Shown here: in pieces, positions 1 through 7,391 of the stretch
Position numbering within the stretch: position 1 is the first letter of the stretch
How the letters are laid out: every line of letters starts with the position of its first letter
Assembly (NCBI GenBank): GCA_012522285.1
Contig: JAAYKS010000181.1
Coordinates: 1 to 17,011, forward strand
Origin: Clostridiaceae bacterium
GTDB lineage: Bacteria; Bacillota; Clostridia; Saccharofermentanales; UBA5734
Length of the DNA: 17,011 bases
Direction of reading: 5' to 3'
The notes under the pieces: model-generated
Database searches by the model: none
Told to the model about the DNA's origin: nothing
Seen by the model: the letters and a program-made list of their open reading frames with translations, nothing else
Made by a program: the position numbers and the translations under genes

Positions 1-720
1 GACTCTTACTGCGACGGTCTCGGCGACTGTCTGCCCGAATGTCCCACGGGGGCCATCACCATAGAGGAACGAGAAGCCGCGGCTTTTGACGCCGCGGCCG
101 TGGCAGCTGCAGGGTGCCATGTACCGTTTTCCGGCTGTCCCGGCTCTCAGACTCGCACGTTGCGGCCTTCCCGCCAGGATGAAACGGCATCCGGGTGTGC
201 CTGTCACGCAGCCCCTGCTGCAAAATCCGCCACCAGGAATCATCCAGTACCGGATCCGGCCGTACCAACCTCCGAGTTGGACGGGCCAACTTCTGAGCTG
301 GCCGTGCCAGTGTCGGAGCTGGTCGGGCCAACTTCTGAGTTGGCCGTGCCAGTGTCGGAGCTGGCACAGTGGCCCTGCCAGATCAAGCTGGTGCCGGTCA
401 ACGCGCCCTGGCTCAAAGGCGCCCGGTTGCTGGTCGCGGCCGACTGTGCAGCGTTTGCGGCAGCCTCGTTCCACGCCGACTACATGAAGGGACGGATCAC
501 ACTGATCGGATGCCCCAAGCTCGACGGGGTCGATTATGCGGAAAAACTGGGTGCGATCCTGCGCGCCAACGACATCCGCAGCGTCCTGGTCGTCCGGATG
601 GAAGTGCCTTGCTGCGGAGGCCTTGAGCGAGCGGTAACAGACGCGCTGTTGTCCAGCGGGAAAATGATCCCCTGGCAGGTCGTCACACTGGCGACCGACG
701 GACAAGTACTCGAAGACTGA
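1..720 (+). CDS. 4Fe-4S cluster-binding protein, 5' end outside window
   Basis: This is the 3' part of an iron-sulfur protein; the frame is open from base 1 to the TGA at 718-720, giving 239 visible residues. It begins inside a ferredoxin-like motif, C-DGLGD-C-LPE-CPTGAI, with cysteines at visible residues 4, 10 and 14. Compared with the usual CxxCxxCxxxCP motif, leucine stands where the second cysteine would be. A Cys-rich stretch and a Pro/Ser-rich linker with five heptad repeats (residues 89-123) follow. The C-terminal domain starts at about QWPCQIKLVP and carries ADC, GCPKLD and PCCGG cysteine motifs. From memory, this matches a family of uncharacterised Firmicutes Fe-S proteins in which SELxQWPxQLxLV, GCPKLD and EVPCCGGL are conserved; redox or electron transfer is inferred. 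The next gene, a flavoprotein, starts 69 bases downstream on the same strand. The family call is fairly firm, the substrate unknown. Confidence 0.8.
   Translation, partial: DSYCDGLGDCLPECPTGAITIEEREAAAFDAAAVAAAGCHVPFSGCPGSQTRTLRPSRQDETASGCACHAAPAAKSATRNHPVPDPAVPTSELDGPTSELAVPVSELVGPTSELAVPVSELAQWPCQIKLVPVNAPWLKGARLLVAADCAAFAAASFHADYMKGRITLIGCPKLDGVDYAEKLGAILRANDIRSVLVVRMEVPCCGGLERAVTDALLSSGKMIPWQVVTLATDGQVLED
265..369 (+). repeat. Five tandem 21-bp coding repeats with palindromic units
   Basis: Five in-frame units of 21 bp encode PTSELDG, PTSELAV, PVSELVG, PTSELAV and PVSELAQ, at 265, 286, 307, 328 and 349. The higher-order unit is 42 bp: 286-327 and 328-369 are nearly identical. Each unit contains an inverted repeat of the form CCAAC-N6-GTTGG or CCAG-N8-CTGG, for example at 265-280 and 328-343. 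The repeats end exactly where the conserved SELxQWP segment of the protein family begins, so they look like an amplification of that segment. There are no spacers, so this is not a CRISPR array. Confidence 0.9.
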
Positions 721-789
721 CGCGCGGTGCAGTCTCCCCGCTTCCGCAAGGTCGGGGATGCGGTATACTCGTTTCAGGAGGTACATGCC

Positions 790-1692
790 ATGTACGATGT
801 CATCATCATCGGCCGGGGTCCGGCCGGGTTGTCCGCGGCGCTTTATGTCGTGCGCGCAGGCCAGTCCGCACTGGTGGTCGCCCAAGACGACGGCCAGATC
901 GCCAAAGCCGAAAAAGTCGACAATTATTATGGATTTTCCGAAACCACGTCCGGTCCGGAACTCCAGAAAAACGCATTGGCCCAGGCACGCAGACTGGGCG
1001 TGGATTTCGCGGAGGGGACGGTCACCGGGATTGTCTGGGACGACCACTTCCGCGTCTCGTCCGCCGAAGGAGAATGGGAAGCCCGGGCAGTGATTCTCGC
1101 GACCGGGATGCCCAAGCGCAAGTCCCGTCTGCAAGGCCTCGACCTATATGAAGGAAAGGGCGTCAGCTACTGTGCGACATGCGACGGCTTTTTCTATCGC
1201 GGCAAAACCGTTGGTGTCATCGGAAACGCCGATTACGCGTTGCACGAAATCCATGACCTGGTCCCGTTCGCCGGTTCCATCTTCTGGCTGACAAACGGAC
1301 GGCCTGTTGCGCTCTCCAAACCGCTTGTCTCCCTTCCCGATAAAACCTCAATCGACGAACGTCCCCTTGCCAAAGTCGACGGCGACGGCGAGGTCCTACG
1401 GGAGATCGTATTTGAAGATGGTTGCCGTACACACGTGGACGGCATCTTTGTCGCGGAAGGCACTGCCTCAGCCACAGATTTTGCGCTCAAGCTCGGGATC
1501 GAGACGGCAGGCAACGCCATCCGGACCGACCGGGACGGTCGCACCAACCTGCCGGGTTTCTTCGCGGCGGGTGACTGCACCGGCGGTATATTACAGATCT
1601 CGGTCGCGGTCGGCGAGGGCGCTACAGCCGGTCTGGCGGCGGCCAAGTTTGTGAGAGAGAAAAAGGCGGAGGAGAAAAAGGCCGCGACATGA
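790..1692 (+). CDS. Thioredoxin-reductase-like FAD flavoprotein
   Basis: This 300-residue flavoprotein resembles low-molecular-weight thioredoxin reductases. An N-terminal FAD dinucleotide-binding motif, GRGPAG, lies at 8-13; the redox-active CATC disulfide is C128/C131; and the C-terminal FAD motif FFAAGDC is at 257-263, followed by GGILQISVAVGEGATAG. The second Rossmann segment reads GVIGNADYALHE (142-153) instead of the GGGxSAxEEA of NADPH-dependent enzymes. The HRRxxxR phosphate-binding motif is missing (SIFWLTNGRPVA in its place). Pyridine-nucleotide-independent enzymes of this fold are known in clostridia (ferredoxin-dependent flavin thioredoxin reductase and relatives), so ferredoxin or another flavin donor is a reasonable inference. 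The ATG at 790 was chosen because an ideal AGGAGGT site (776-782) lies 7-8 bases upstream; an upstream GTG at 727 has no such site. It may be co-transcribed with the Fe-S gene before it. Confidence 0.88.
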   Translation: MYDVIIIGRGPAGLSAALYVVRAGQSALVVAQDDGQIAKAEKVDNYYGFSETTSGPELQKNALAQARRLGVDFAEGTVTGIVWDDHFRVSSAEGEWEARAVILATGMPKRKSRLQGLDLYEGKGVSYCATCDGFFYRGKTVGVIGNADYALHEIHDLVPFAGSIFWLTNGRPVALSKPLVSLPDKTSIDERPLAKVDGDGEVLREIVFEDGCRTHVDGIFVAEGTASATDFALKLGIETAGNAIRTDRDGRTNLPGFFAAGDCTGGILQISVAVGEGATAGLAAAKFVREKKAEEKKAAT

Positions 1693-1727
1693 CCTGCCAG
1701 CCGCTGGCAATCCACACATCGTTCCCG

Positions 1728-1759
1728 GCGTTCCGCCTCCCTGGCGGAACGCTTTTTTT
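1728..1759 (+). terminator. Rho-independent terminator after the flavoprotein gene
   Basis: A perfect 10-bp stem, GCGTTCCGCC/GGCGGAACGC, with a 5-base loop is followed by seven T residues (1753-1759). It lies 35 bases after the flavoprotein stop. The last bases of the T-run overlap the TAA stop (1758-1760) of the convergent ATPase gene. On the - strand the same hairpin has no U-tract, so it is expected to stop only rightward transcription. Confidence 0.93.
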
Positions 1760-3764
1760 ATCGCGCGGCGCGCAATGCGTTGAGAACGGCTATCAAACCA
1801 ATTCCGACATCTGCAAACACAGCCTGCCAGATGCCGCCCCACCCAAGGGCAGCCAACAGCACCACCGCGGCTTTGACCGCGAGGGAGAGCACAACATTTT
1901 GCCGTGCCACCCGGGTGGTTTTGCGGGCGATTCGGATGGCGTCTCCGATCCGGCCCAACCGGTCGGACAGAATCACGATGTCAGCGCTTTCGATGGCTGC
2001 ATCTGATCCGGCAGCTCCCATGGCGATACCGGTGTCCGCCCGCGCCAGCACCGGGGCGTCGTTGATCCCGTCCCCGGCAAAAGCGACCGTCCCCACGCCG
2101 GCGCGGTCGAGGATCAAGCCTTCGATCCGGTCCACTTTGTCGTCGGGCAGCAGGTGTGCGTGATATTCCTCCACACCGACAGCGAGGGACACGCTCTGTG
2201 CGGCGTCCTCCGAGTCACCGGTCAACATGACAATCCGGTCCACGCCGAGATGGCGCAACGACTGGACCGCGTCTGCCGCATCCTCGCGAATCCGGTCTTC
2301 CAGTGTCACGCGTCCCGCATAGGTGCCGTCCACCGCAAACAGGACCGACCGCTGCGCGTCTTGCATCGTGTCAACCTCCGACGGATCCGGTCCGCGATCC
2401 CGTTGCGGAAGACCAGAAACTTCGCGCGAAACCATAAACGACAGGTTGCCACCCAGTACCGTGCGGCCGTCGACGAGGGCTTCCATCCCCCTGCCCGCCC
2501 ACTCGCGGGTTTGCGATACTTCGGGAAGCGTGGAAGAAGGTACGGCTACATCGGAAAAGGCTTGCGTTAGCGCAGTGGCCACCGGGTGTGTGGAATGGTG
2601 TTCCAGCACATAGGCGTACCGCCGCAGCCCGTCCAGGTCCAACGGACCATCCGACGCGACTTCAACTGCCGACACCCGGAGGCTGCCGTGCGTGAGGGTA
2701 CCGGTTTTGTCGAACGCCAGCGTGCGTACTGCCGCCAGACGGTCCAGATGCATCCCACCCTTGACCAGGATTCCCCGCCGTGCAGCCGCTCCGATCCCCG
2801 CAAAATATCCCAGTGGAACCGACAGGACCAGGCCACACGGGCAGGAGACGACCAACAGCATACAGGCTCGATAGATCCATTCTCTCCAAGGCTGGCCGGT
2901 CAGCAACGGGACTCCCACTGCCATCAAAAAAGCAATCGCGACCATGGCCGGGGTGTAAATTTTGGCAAATCGTGTGATAAACCGTTCCGCCCGGGCTTTG
3001 CGCGCAGCGGACCGCTCGACCGATTCCAGAATACGCGCCGCGGCAGAATCCCTGTAACGCCGCAGGACTTCCAGTTTCAACGGGCCTCCCCCGTTCACGC
3101 TGCCGGACAGCACCTCGTCCCCCTGTGCCACATCGCGGGGGAAAGACTCGCCGGTCAGAGCGGAAACGTCCAGGGACGACTGTCCGTCGAAGATGCGCCC
3201 GTCCACCGGGACGCGCTCCCCCGGGCGAACCAGGATGTGCTCTCCGGGCAGGACGATCTCCGGCGCGACCTGTTCCGTCCCGCCCTCCAACAACCGGGTG
3301 ACGGTGTCGGGCTGCCAGTCGACCAACGAGCGGATCGAAGCGCGCGAACGGTCGGCAGCGCGTTCCTGCAATGTATCGCCGATGCGGTAAAACAACGCGA
3401 CCGCCACAGCTTCCGGGTATTCTCCGATCGCAAAGGCCGCTAGCGTCGCGATCGCCATGAGGGTGTTTTCGTCAAACAGGCGCCCGTGCAACACGCCCCG
3501 GGCTGCACGGAGCAGTATCACGCCTCCAAAGGCTATATAGGCGACGACGTACAACAGGATGCGCACCGTCTCCCCGATCGGTAGTAGGAGCGCTCCCGCA
3601 GCCGCCAGTCCGCCCAGCGCCCATAGCGACATCCGTCTCCAACTGGAGCCGGGCTTTTCCGGCTCTTGTCCGCGATATGCACAAGTGGGGCAGGAAACTC
3701 CTTCGTCCTCCGAGAAACCGGGTGCGCCGGCGTATTCTTTTTCGGGATCGTTTCTCCCTCTCAT
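1758..3764 (-). CDS. Zn/Cd/Pb-type P1B heavy-metal exporting ATPase
   Basis: This 668-residue membrane ATPase of the ZntA/CadA type exports divalent soft metals from the cytoplasm. The actuator TGES is at 204-207, the metal-site CPC at 308-310, the phosphorylated Asp at 352 (DKTGT), the nucleotide-binding HP at 393-394, TGD at 515-517 and GDGIND at 564-569. K631 in the seventh membrane segment and D652 (ADVG) in the eighth match the Zn-specific transport residues of ZntA. About eight membrane segments are visible. The N-terminus has no full HMA metal-binding domain, only a short tail with C25-x-x-C28. The start ATG overlaps the stop of the upstream ArsR gene (ATGA), and AAGGAG lies 11 bases before it, so the two genes are translationally coupled. 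Zinc or cadmium specificity follows from the residues and the partner repressor but is not proven. Confidence 0.95.
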   Translation of the reverse strand: MRGRNDPEKEYAGAPGFSEDEGVSCPTCAYRGQEPEKPGSSWRRMSLWALGGLAAAGALLLPIGETVRILLYVVAYIAFGGVILLRAARGVLHGRLFDENTLMAIATLAAFAIGEYPEAVAVALFYRIGDTLQERAADRSRASIRSLVDWQPDTVTRLLEGGTEQVAPEIVLPGEHILVRPGERVPVDGRIFDGQSSLDVSALTGESFPRDVAQGDEVLSGSVNGGGPLKLEVLRRYRDSAAARILESVERSAARKARAERFITRFAKIYTPAMVAIAFLMAVGVPLLTGQPWREWIYRACMLLVVSCPCGLVLSVPLGYFAGIGAAARRGILVKGGMHLDRLAAVRTLAFDKTGTLTHGSLRVSAVEVASDGPLDLDGLRRYAYVLEHHSTHPVATALTQAFSDVAVPSSTLPEVSQTREWAGRGMEALVDGRTVLGGNLSFMVSREVSGLPQRDRGPDPSEVDTMQDAQRSVLFAVDGTYAGRVTLEDRIREDAADAVQSLRHLGVDRIVMLTGDSEDAAQSVSLAVGVEEYHAHLLPDDKVDRIEGLILDRAGVGTVAFAGDGINDAPVLARADTGIAMGAAGSDAAIESADIVILSDRLGRIGDAIRIARKTTRVARQNVVLSLAVKAAVVLLAALGWGGIWQAVFADVGIGLIAVLNALRAAR

Positions 3765-4081
3765 AAAAGCCGTTTCTCCTTCACATGTTCCGCGGCAATT
3801 CTGAAAATGCCTTCGACATGCCCGTCATCCAGTGTGTAGTATCGGTTTTTTCCCTCTTTGCGCACTTGTACTAACCGGGCCAGCCTGAGGGTATGCAGCT
3901 GGTGGGACACCGCTGACTGGCTCATCTCCAGCATGTTCTCCAGCTCTTGTACACTGCGTTCCGTACCGTCCAGCGCCTCGATGATCCGGAGGCGGTTCGT
4001 ATCTCCCAGCACCTTGAACAATTCTGCGATCTCCGAGAGCAACCACTGTGTATCCATTGTTTGTGCTTCTGTCATTGCCAT
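3761..4081 (-). CDS. ArsR/SmtB-family metal-sensing repressor
   Basis: A 106-residue winged-helix repressor. The recognition region is SVQELENMLEMSQSAVSHQLHTLR (about 43-66), followed by the wing VRKEGKNRYYTL. The C-terminal helix carries D86-x-H88 and H99-x2-E102, with the two histidines 11 residues apart. This is the alpha-5 zinc site of SmtB/CzrA-type sensors (Asp, His, His, Glu/His). The alpha-3 cysteine pair of CadC (ELCVCDL) is absent (ERSVQEL here), favouring zinc or cobalt sensing over a thiolate cadmium/lead site. The ATG at 4081 was preferred over an upstream in-frame ATG at 4126, because GGAGG lies about 12 bases before it; ATG 4075 is an alternative. The gene overlaps the ATPase start by four bases. 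The family is expected to repress its own operon and release DNA on metal binding. Confidence 0.93.
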   Translation of the reverse strand: MAMTEAQTMDTQWLLSEIAELFKVLGDTNRLRIIEALDGTERSVQELENMLEMSQSAVSHQLHTLRLARLVQVRKEGKNRYYTLDDGHVEGIFRIAAEHVKEKRLL

Positions 4082-4107
4082 GGTTCGTGTGCACCTCCAC
4101 GCATTCT

Positions 4108-4121
4108 TACATGAGCATGTA
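4108..4121. promoter_or_regulatory. Putative SmtB-type operator palindrome
   Basis: TACATGAGCATGTA is a 6-2-6 inverted repeat, with perfect arms around a 2-base centre, inside a looser 12-2-12 repeat in AT-rich flanks (ATTCTTACATGAG/CATGTATTCAT). The position fits repression: it lies just downstream of the -10 element and over the expected transcription start of the repressor-ATPase operon. The half-site shape resembles known SmtB/CzrA operators. Assignment is by position and symmetry only. Confidence 0.75.
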
Positions 4122-4126
4122 TTCAT

Positions 4127-4154
4127 ATTATAGCGCAAAAAGACCCCACCGCAA
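4127..4154 (-). promoter_or_regulatory. Promoter of the arsR-like/ATPase operon
   Basis: A perfect TATAAT -10 occupies 4132-4127 on the - strand. A weak -35, TTGCGG (4154-4149), sits 16 bases upstream. The expected start near 4120 gives a leader of about 40 bases before the ATG at 4081, and lies within the operator palindrome. The poor -35 is typical of a metal-regulated promoter, but this reading is an inference. Confidence 0.65.
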
Positions 4155-4165
4155 GACCCTGGGAT
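4137..4165 (-). terminator. Possible weak terminator after htrA
   Basis: On the - strand, about 28 bases after the htrA stop, ATCCCA and TGGGGT can form a 6-bp stem (one G-U pair) with an 11-base loop, followed by CTTTTT. It overlaps the -35 region of the repressor promoter. The stem is short, so some read-through into the metal operon is possible. Confidence 0.45.
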
Positions 4166-4192
4166 ACGAATCACACGATGGGTGACATGGAA

Positions 4193-5353
4193 TCAGTCAA
4201 ATCGTTCGCCGAGAGTGATATCCAGATCCCGATATCCTCCCTCGGAGCGGAAGAGGGTGACGACCACCTGATCTCCGGGCTTGTGGCCATCGATGGCTCC
4301 GGTCAACGCGGCGAGGTTGTCGATCGGCTGTCCGTTCCACGCCGTGATGACATCTCCGACCTCCACCCCCGCTTCCTTGGCGGGACCGCGATCCGCAACA
4401 CGCGCGACATAGACGCCGCTTTCCGGGAGCCCGTACTGATCGCGCACATTCGCATATTCCGCATCCTGCAGGATCGTCACACCCAGATAAGGCCTGGCTT
4501 GCTGACCGGTTCCGGTTTTCAGATCCTCAAAGATCCGGATCGCCAGATTGGAGGGAATCGCAAAGTTGACCCCCTCGTACTCGTCTTTGGCAAGTCCGGC
4601 ATTGTTGATGCCTATCACCCGTCCGGAGGAATCCAGGAGCGCTCCACCGGAATTGCCCGGATTGATGGCCGCGTCGGTCTGGATCAGCTGCATCGCGACG
4701 CCGCTTTCCAACACGACTTCACGGTCCAGTCCGCTGATCACACCCGAAGTCACCGATCCCATAAACTCCAGTCCGGCCGGATTGCCGATCGCGACGGTCA
4801 GTTGACCGACCCGCACGGCATCCGAATCGCCGAATTGGACCACCGGCAGGCCGGTTTTCTCGATCTTCAGAACCGCCAGATCGGTTTGCGCGTCGCGGCC
4901 GACCAGCCGGGCGGGGTAGGTCTCTTGGCCGTCCGTGCGATAGACGGTCAGTTTCGTACCGTTGACGTAATTTCCCGCACTGTCGCAGACGACGTGGTTG
5001 TTGGTCAGAATATAGCCGTCCCCGGACATGACGATCCCTGAGCCGGACCCTGTCTCTGCGAAAAGCACGCCGGTAGGGATCTCGACATAAATGCCGACGA
5101 TGGACGGTCCCGCCACTTCGGCGACCCGCATGACGGTGGTTTCATAATCCGGAGGGTTTCCCTCGACAGGAATTCCAGGGGTCACGGTAATGGCAGGAGG
5201 CGTCGAGGTCGCGGCCGGCAGGGTTCCTGCGGGGTCAGAAGCCGCAGGGAGAAGACCGCCGAGAAACACCGCTCCGGTCACGGCCGCTCCGATCACGGCC
5301 GAGGCCATCGCGACGATTGCGGTTCCCAGCAAAGTTCGTGTGCGTGAACTCAT
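4193..5353 (-). CDS. HtrA/DegP-like membrane-anchored serine protease with PDZ domain
   Basis: A 386-residue S1C-family protease. A short basic N-terminus is followed by a membrane segment (about 8-36), so the catalytic part should lie outside the membrane. A Pro/Thr/Ala-rich linker (about 40-68) leads to the trypsin-like domain with the catalytic triad H120 (TNNHVV), D158 (TDLAVLKI) and S235 (NPGNSGGALL). One PDZ domain covers about 287-386 (ARPYLGVTI ... GVEVGDVITAWNGQPI). Length and single PDZ match Firmicutes HtrA proteins, which degrade misfolded exported proteins. The ATG at 5353 overlaps the whiA stop (ATGA) and has GGAGG 8-9 bases upstream, so it is translationally coupled to whiA and is the last gene of the hprK operon. 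Confidence 0.95.
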   Translation of the reverse strand: MSSRTRTLLGTAIVAMASAVIGAAVTGAVFLGGLLPAASDPAGTLPAATSTPPAITVTPGIPVEGNPPDYETTVMRVAEVAGPSIVGIYVEIPTGVLFAETGSGSGIVMSGDGYILTNNHVVCDSAGNYVNGTKLTVYRTDGQETYPARLVGRDAQTDLAVLKIEKTGLPVVQFGDSDAVRVGQLTVAIGNPAGLEFMGSVTSGVISGLDREVVLESGVAMQLIQTDAAINPGNSGGALLDSSGRVIGINNAGLAKDEYEGVNFAIPSNLAIRIFEDLKTGTGQQARPYLGVTILQDAEYANVRDQYGLPESGVYVARVADRGPAKEAGVEVGDVITAWNGQPIDNLAALTGAIDGHKPGDQVVVTLFRSEGGYRDLDITLGERFD

Positions 5354-6318
5354 GACGTGCCCTCCGATGTCGCATCGTTGTCACTGGATCCGGCTTTCCG
5401 ATCCGCGTTGTCTTCCCCGCGGGGTTGCGTCTGTTCTCGTGCGATCTGTTCCAGCCGGCGCAACCGGTGACTCATCCCCGACTTGCCAATCGGCGGAGAC
5501 ATATGCTCCCCGAGTTCGCGGATAGACAAACCCGGATGGGCGAGCCGCACCCTTGCGGCCTCCCGCAAATCCTCCGGAAGCACAGACAAGCCACCGGTTT
5601 TCTCCATCTCGCGGAGCAGTTCCAGCTGACGGGCGGACGCGTGCGCCACCCGCGTGGAGTTGGCGGTATCGCAATTGACGACCCGGTTGACCGCGTTTCG
5701 CATGTCTTTTTCCACCCGGAGGGTCTCAAACGACAACAGCGCGGCATGCGCGCCTGACGCCCGCAAAAAATCCGCCAGATACCCGCCGTCTTTGAGATAC
5801 ACCATATGGAAGGCCTGGCGGACCGCCAGGTGAGGCCGGATTCCCTCGGCACGCAACAAACGGGCGGCCAGCCGTATCGGTGCCTCATACCGGCTGATGA
5901 TTTCAAGGTGATACCCTTTTCCCGGATCCCCGATCGATCCGCCGGCGAGAAACATGCCCCGTAGCGCCGCTCGGCGGCAACAGGGGGAAGAAAACGACGA
6001 GGCGGAAAAGGCATGGGTCAGCGGATCGAATCCGTGCTGTTCCAGCAGCTCCCCGATGCGGGCACAGGCGCCCGGGTTTTCCAGAGCGACCTGGTGATGT
6101 CCTCCCTCGCGCCGCAACACGGGATCTGCTCCGGACAGCGCAGCGATCTGTTCGGCCCACCGTGCGGCATAGGAGGGATATGCGGTGTTCATGAGAATCC
6201 CGCCCGGTGTCAGACGTGCGGCCAGCGCAAGCGCGGCCAGCGCCTCCGCCTCCCTGCAGCAAGCGGTGCGGTTCTCCCATCGGATCAGCTCGTCTTTCAC
6301 ATCATGCGAGAACGCCAT
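5350..6318 (-). CDS. whiA: WhiA-family DNA-binding protein
   Basis: A 322-residue WhiA homologue. The N-terminal part resembles a LAGLIDADG homing-endonuclease fold that has lost nuclease function in this family (LRGMFLAGGSIGDP at about 119-132, then GYHLEI). The C-terminal helix-turn-helix part has the family blocks NRVVNCDTANSTR (211-223) and SPPIGKSGMSHRLRRL (274-289). In actinomycetes WhiA controls sporulation genes; in Bacillus it affects cell division and chromosome segregation. A charged, Ser/Asp-rich tail (about 300-322), probably disordered, extends past the HTH. The start overlaps the end of yvcK by 17 bases, with GGAGG about 12 bases upstream. The order rapZ-yvcK-whiA is the classic Gram-positive arrangement. 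Confidence 0.96.
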   Translation of the reverse strand: MAFSHDVKDELIRWENRTACCREAEALAALALAARLTPGGILMNTAYPSYAARWAEQIAALSGADPVLRREGGHHQVALENPGACARIGELLEQHGFDPLTHAFSASSFSSPCCRRAALRGMFLAGGSIGDPGKGYHLEIISRYEAPIRLAARLLRAEGIRPHLAVRQAFHMVYLKDGGYLADFLRASGAHAALLSFETLRVEKDMRNAVNRVVNCDTANSTRVAHASARQLELLREMEKTGGLSVLPEDLREAARVRLAHPGLSIRELGEHMSPPIGKSGMSHRLRRLEQIAREQTQPRGEDNADRKAGSSDNDATSEGTS

Positions 6319-7384
6319 CCGGAACCGGTTCCTCCCTGCGCGCTCGACCGCATTCTACGGCCGCGGCCATGACCGTGCGCGCCAGCAAATCGCTGTCGTG
6401 CCGGATCTTGTCTCCATCCTCGACCGCCATAGGCGCGGCAACCACTTCCAGACCTGCCTGCTCCAGCTTTTGGATCGCCATCCCGACCGGGTCCGACTGT
6501 TCTGTCGCATAGCGTGCGAGCAACGGAGCCGAAAGGTCGGGCCCGTTGCTGTTCACGATGCAGCAGTCCAGAAAACCTGCCGTTTCGGATCGGCCGACAT
6601 GTCGAAGCAGGGCTTCGACATGTCGCCAGGCGTCATACCCGCAAGTTTCTGCGGGTTGTGTCATGACATTGCATACGTAGATGCAGGGGGCGTTGCTGCG
6701 CAGGATCGCATTGCGGATGCCGGGAAACAGCAAGTTGGGAATCACACTGGTATACAGACTTCCCGGCCCCAAAACGATCACGTGGGCATCGTCGATCGCC
6801 TGTACAGCCTCTTCCATCGGTTCCGCGTCATCCGGTTCCATCCGGATTTCACGGATCTCGTTGCTCTGGTCAGGTACGCGTTCTCCGATCGAACTCTCGC
6901 CGCGGATGACCGTGCCATCCGCGAGTCTCGCAGAGATTTGAATGTCCTGCAAAGAGACCGGAAGCACCCGTCCCGTGATCGCAAGCACCTGGGAAAAGGC
7001 ACAGACCGCCTCGTAAAAATTGCCGGTGACCGAAGTCAGGGCCGCGAGGAACAGATTCCCAAAATTCTGACCCTTGAGGCGCCCGTCCGCAAACCGGTAC
7101 CGGATGAGTTCATTCATCAGGGGTTCGGTTTCAGCCAGTGCCAGGATGCAGTTCCGGATATCGCCCGGAGGCAGCATGCGGAGGTCTTCCCGGAGCATTC
7201 CAGAGGAACCGCCGTTGTCGGCGACCGTGACAATCGCCGTCAAATTGTGGGTATAACGTTTCAGGCCACGCAGCATGGTGGACAGTCCCGTCCCGCCCCC
7301 AATGACGACGGTTTCGGGACCATACTCGGGTCTGGCAAGCTGGTTGGCCAAACGCTGTTGGAGGGTGTCTGTAAAGTGTTTCAT
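6302..7384 (-). CDS. yvcK: YvcK/CofD-like protein (gluconeogenesis factor family)
   Basis: A 360-residue protein of the YvcK family, related in fold to CofD phospholactate transferase. Motifs include VVIGGGTGLSTMLRGLK (26-42), VTVADNGGSSGMLR (52-65), PPGDIRNC (72-79), GQNFGNL (105-111) and VLGPGSLYTSVIPNLL (204-219). In Bacillus and Listeria YvcK binds UDP-sugars and is needed for normal growth and cell wall on gluconeogenic carbon sources. The ATG at 7384 was preferred to a start 18 codons upstream: the block from MKHFTDT onward fits the family, the longer form would overlap rapZ, and AAGGGG inside the end of rapZ can serve as the ribosome-binding site. It follows the rapZ stop by seven bases. 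Confidence 0.94.
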   Translation of the reverse strand: MKHFTDTLQQRLANQLARPEYGPETVVIGGGTGLSTMLRGLKRYTHNLTAIVTVADNGGSSGMLREDLRMLPPGDIRNCILALAETEPLMNELIRYRFADGRLKGQNFGNLFLAALTSVTGNFYEAVCAFSQVLAITGRVLPVSLQDIQISARLADGTVIRGESSIGERVPDQSNEIREIRMEPDDAEPMEEAVQAIDDAHVIVLGPGSLYTSVIPNLLFPGIRNAILRSNAPCIYVCNVMTQPAETCGYDAWRHVEALLRHVGRSETAGFLDCCIVNSNGPDLSAPLLARYATEQSDPVGMAIQKLEQAGLEVVAAPMAVEDGDKIRHDSDLLARTVMAAAVECGRARREEPVPDGVLA

Positions 7385-7391
7385 CGAGGTC

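Noticed and set aside
56..367. Antisense reading frame with LARPxxx heptads
   Set aside because: It is the reverse reading of the repeat, has no ribosome-binding site, and the + strand frame carries recognisable Fe-S motifs.
265..369. CRISPR-like array
   Set aside because: The units are contiguous, 21 bp, in frame with the surrounding protein, and have no unique spacers.
742..769. Possible promoter before the flavoprotein gene (TTCCGC, 16 bases, TATACT)
   Set aside because: The -35 is poor and the predicted start would fall on the ribosome-binding site at 776-782, leaving no usable leader.
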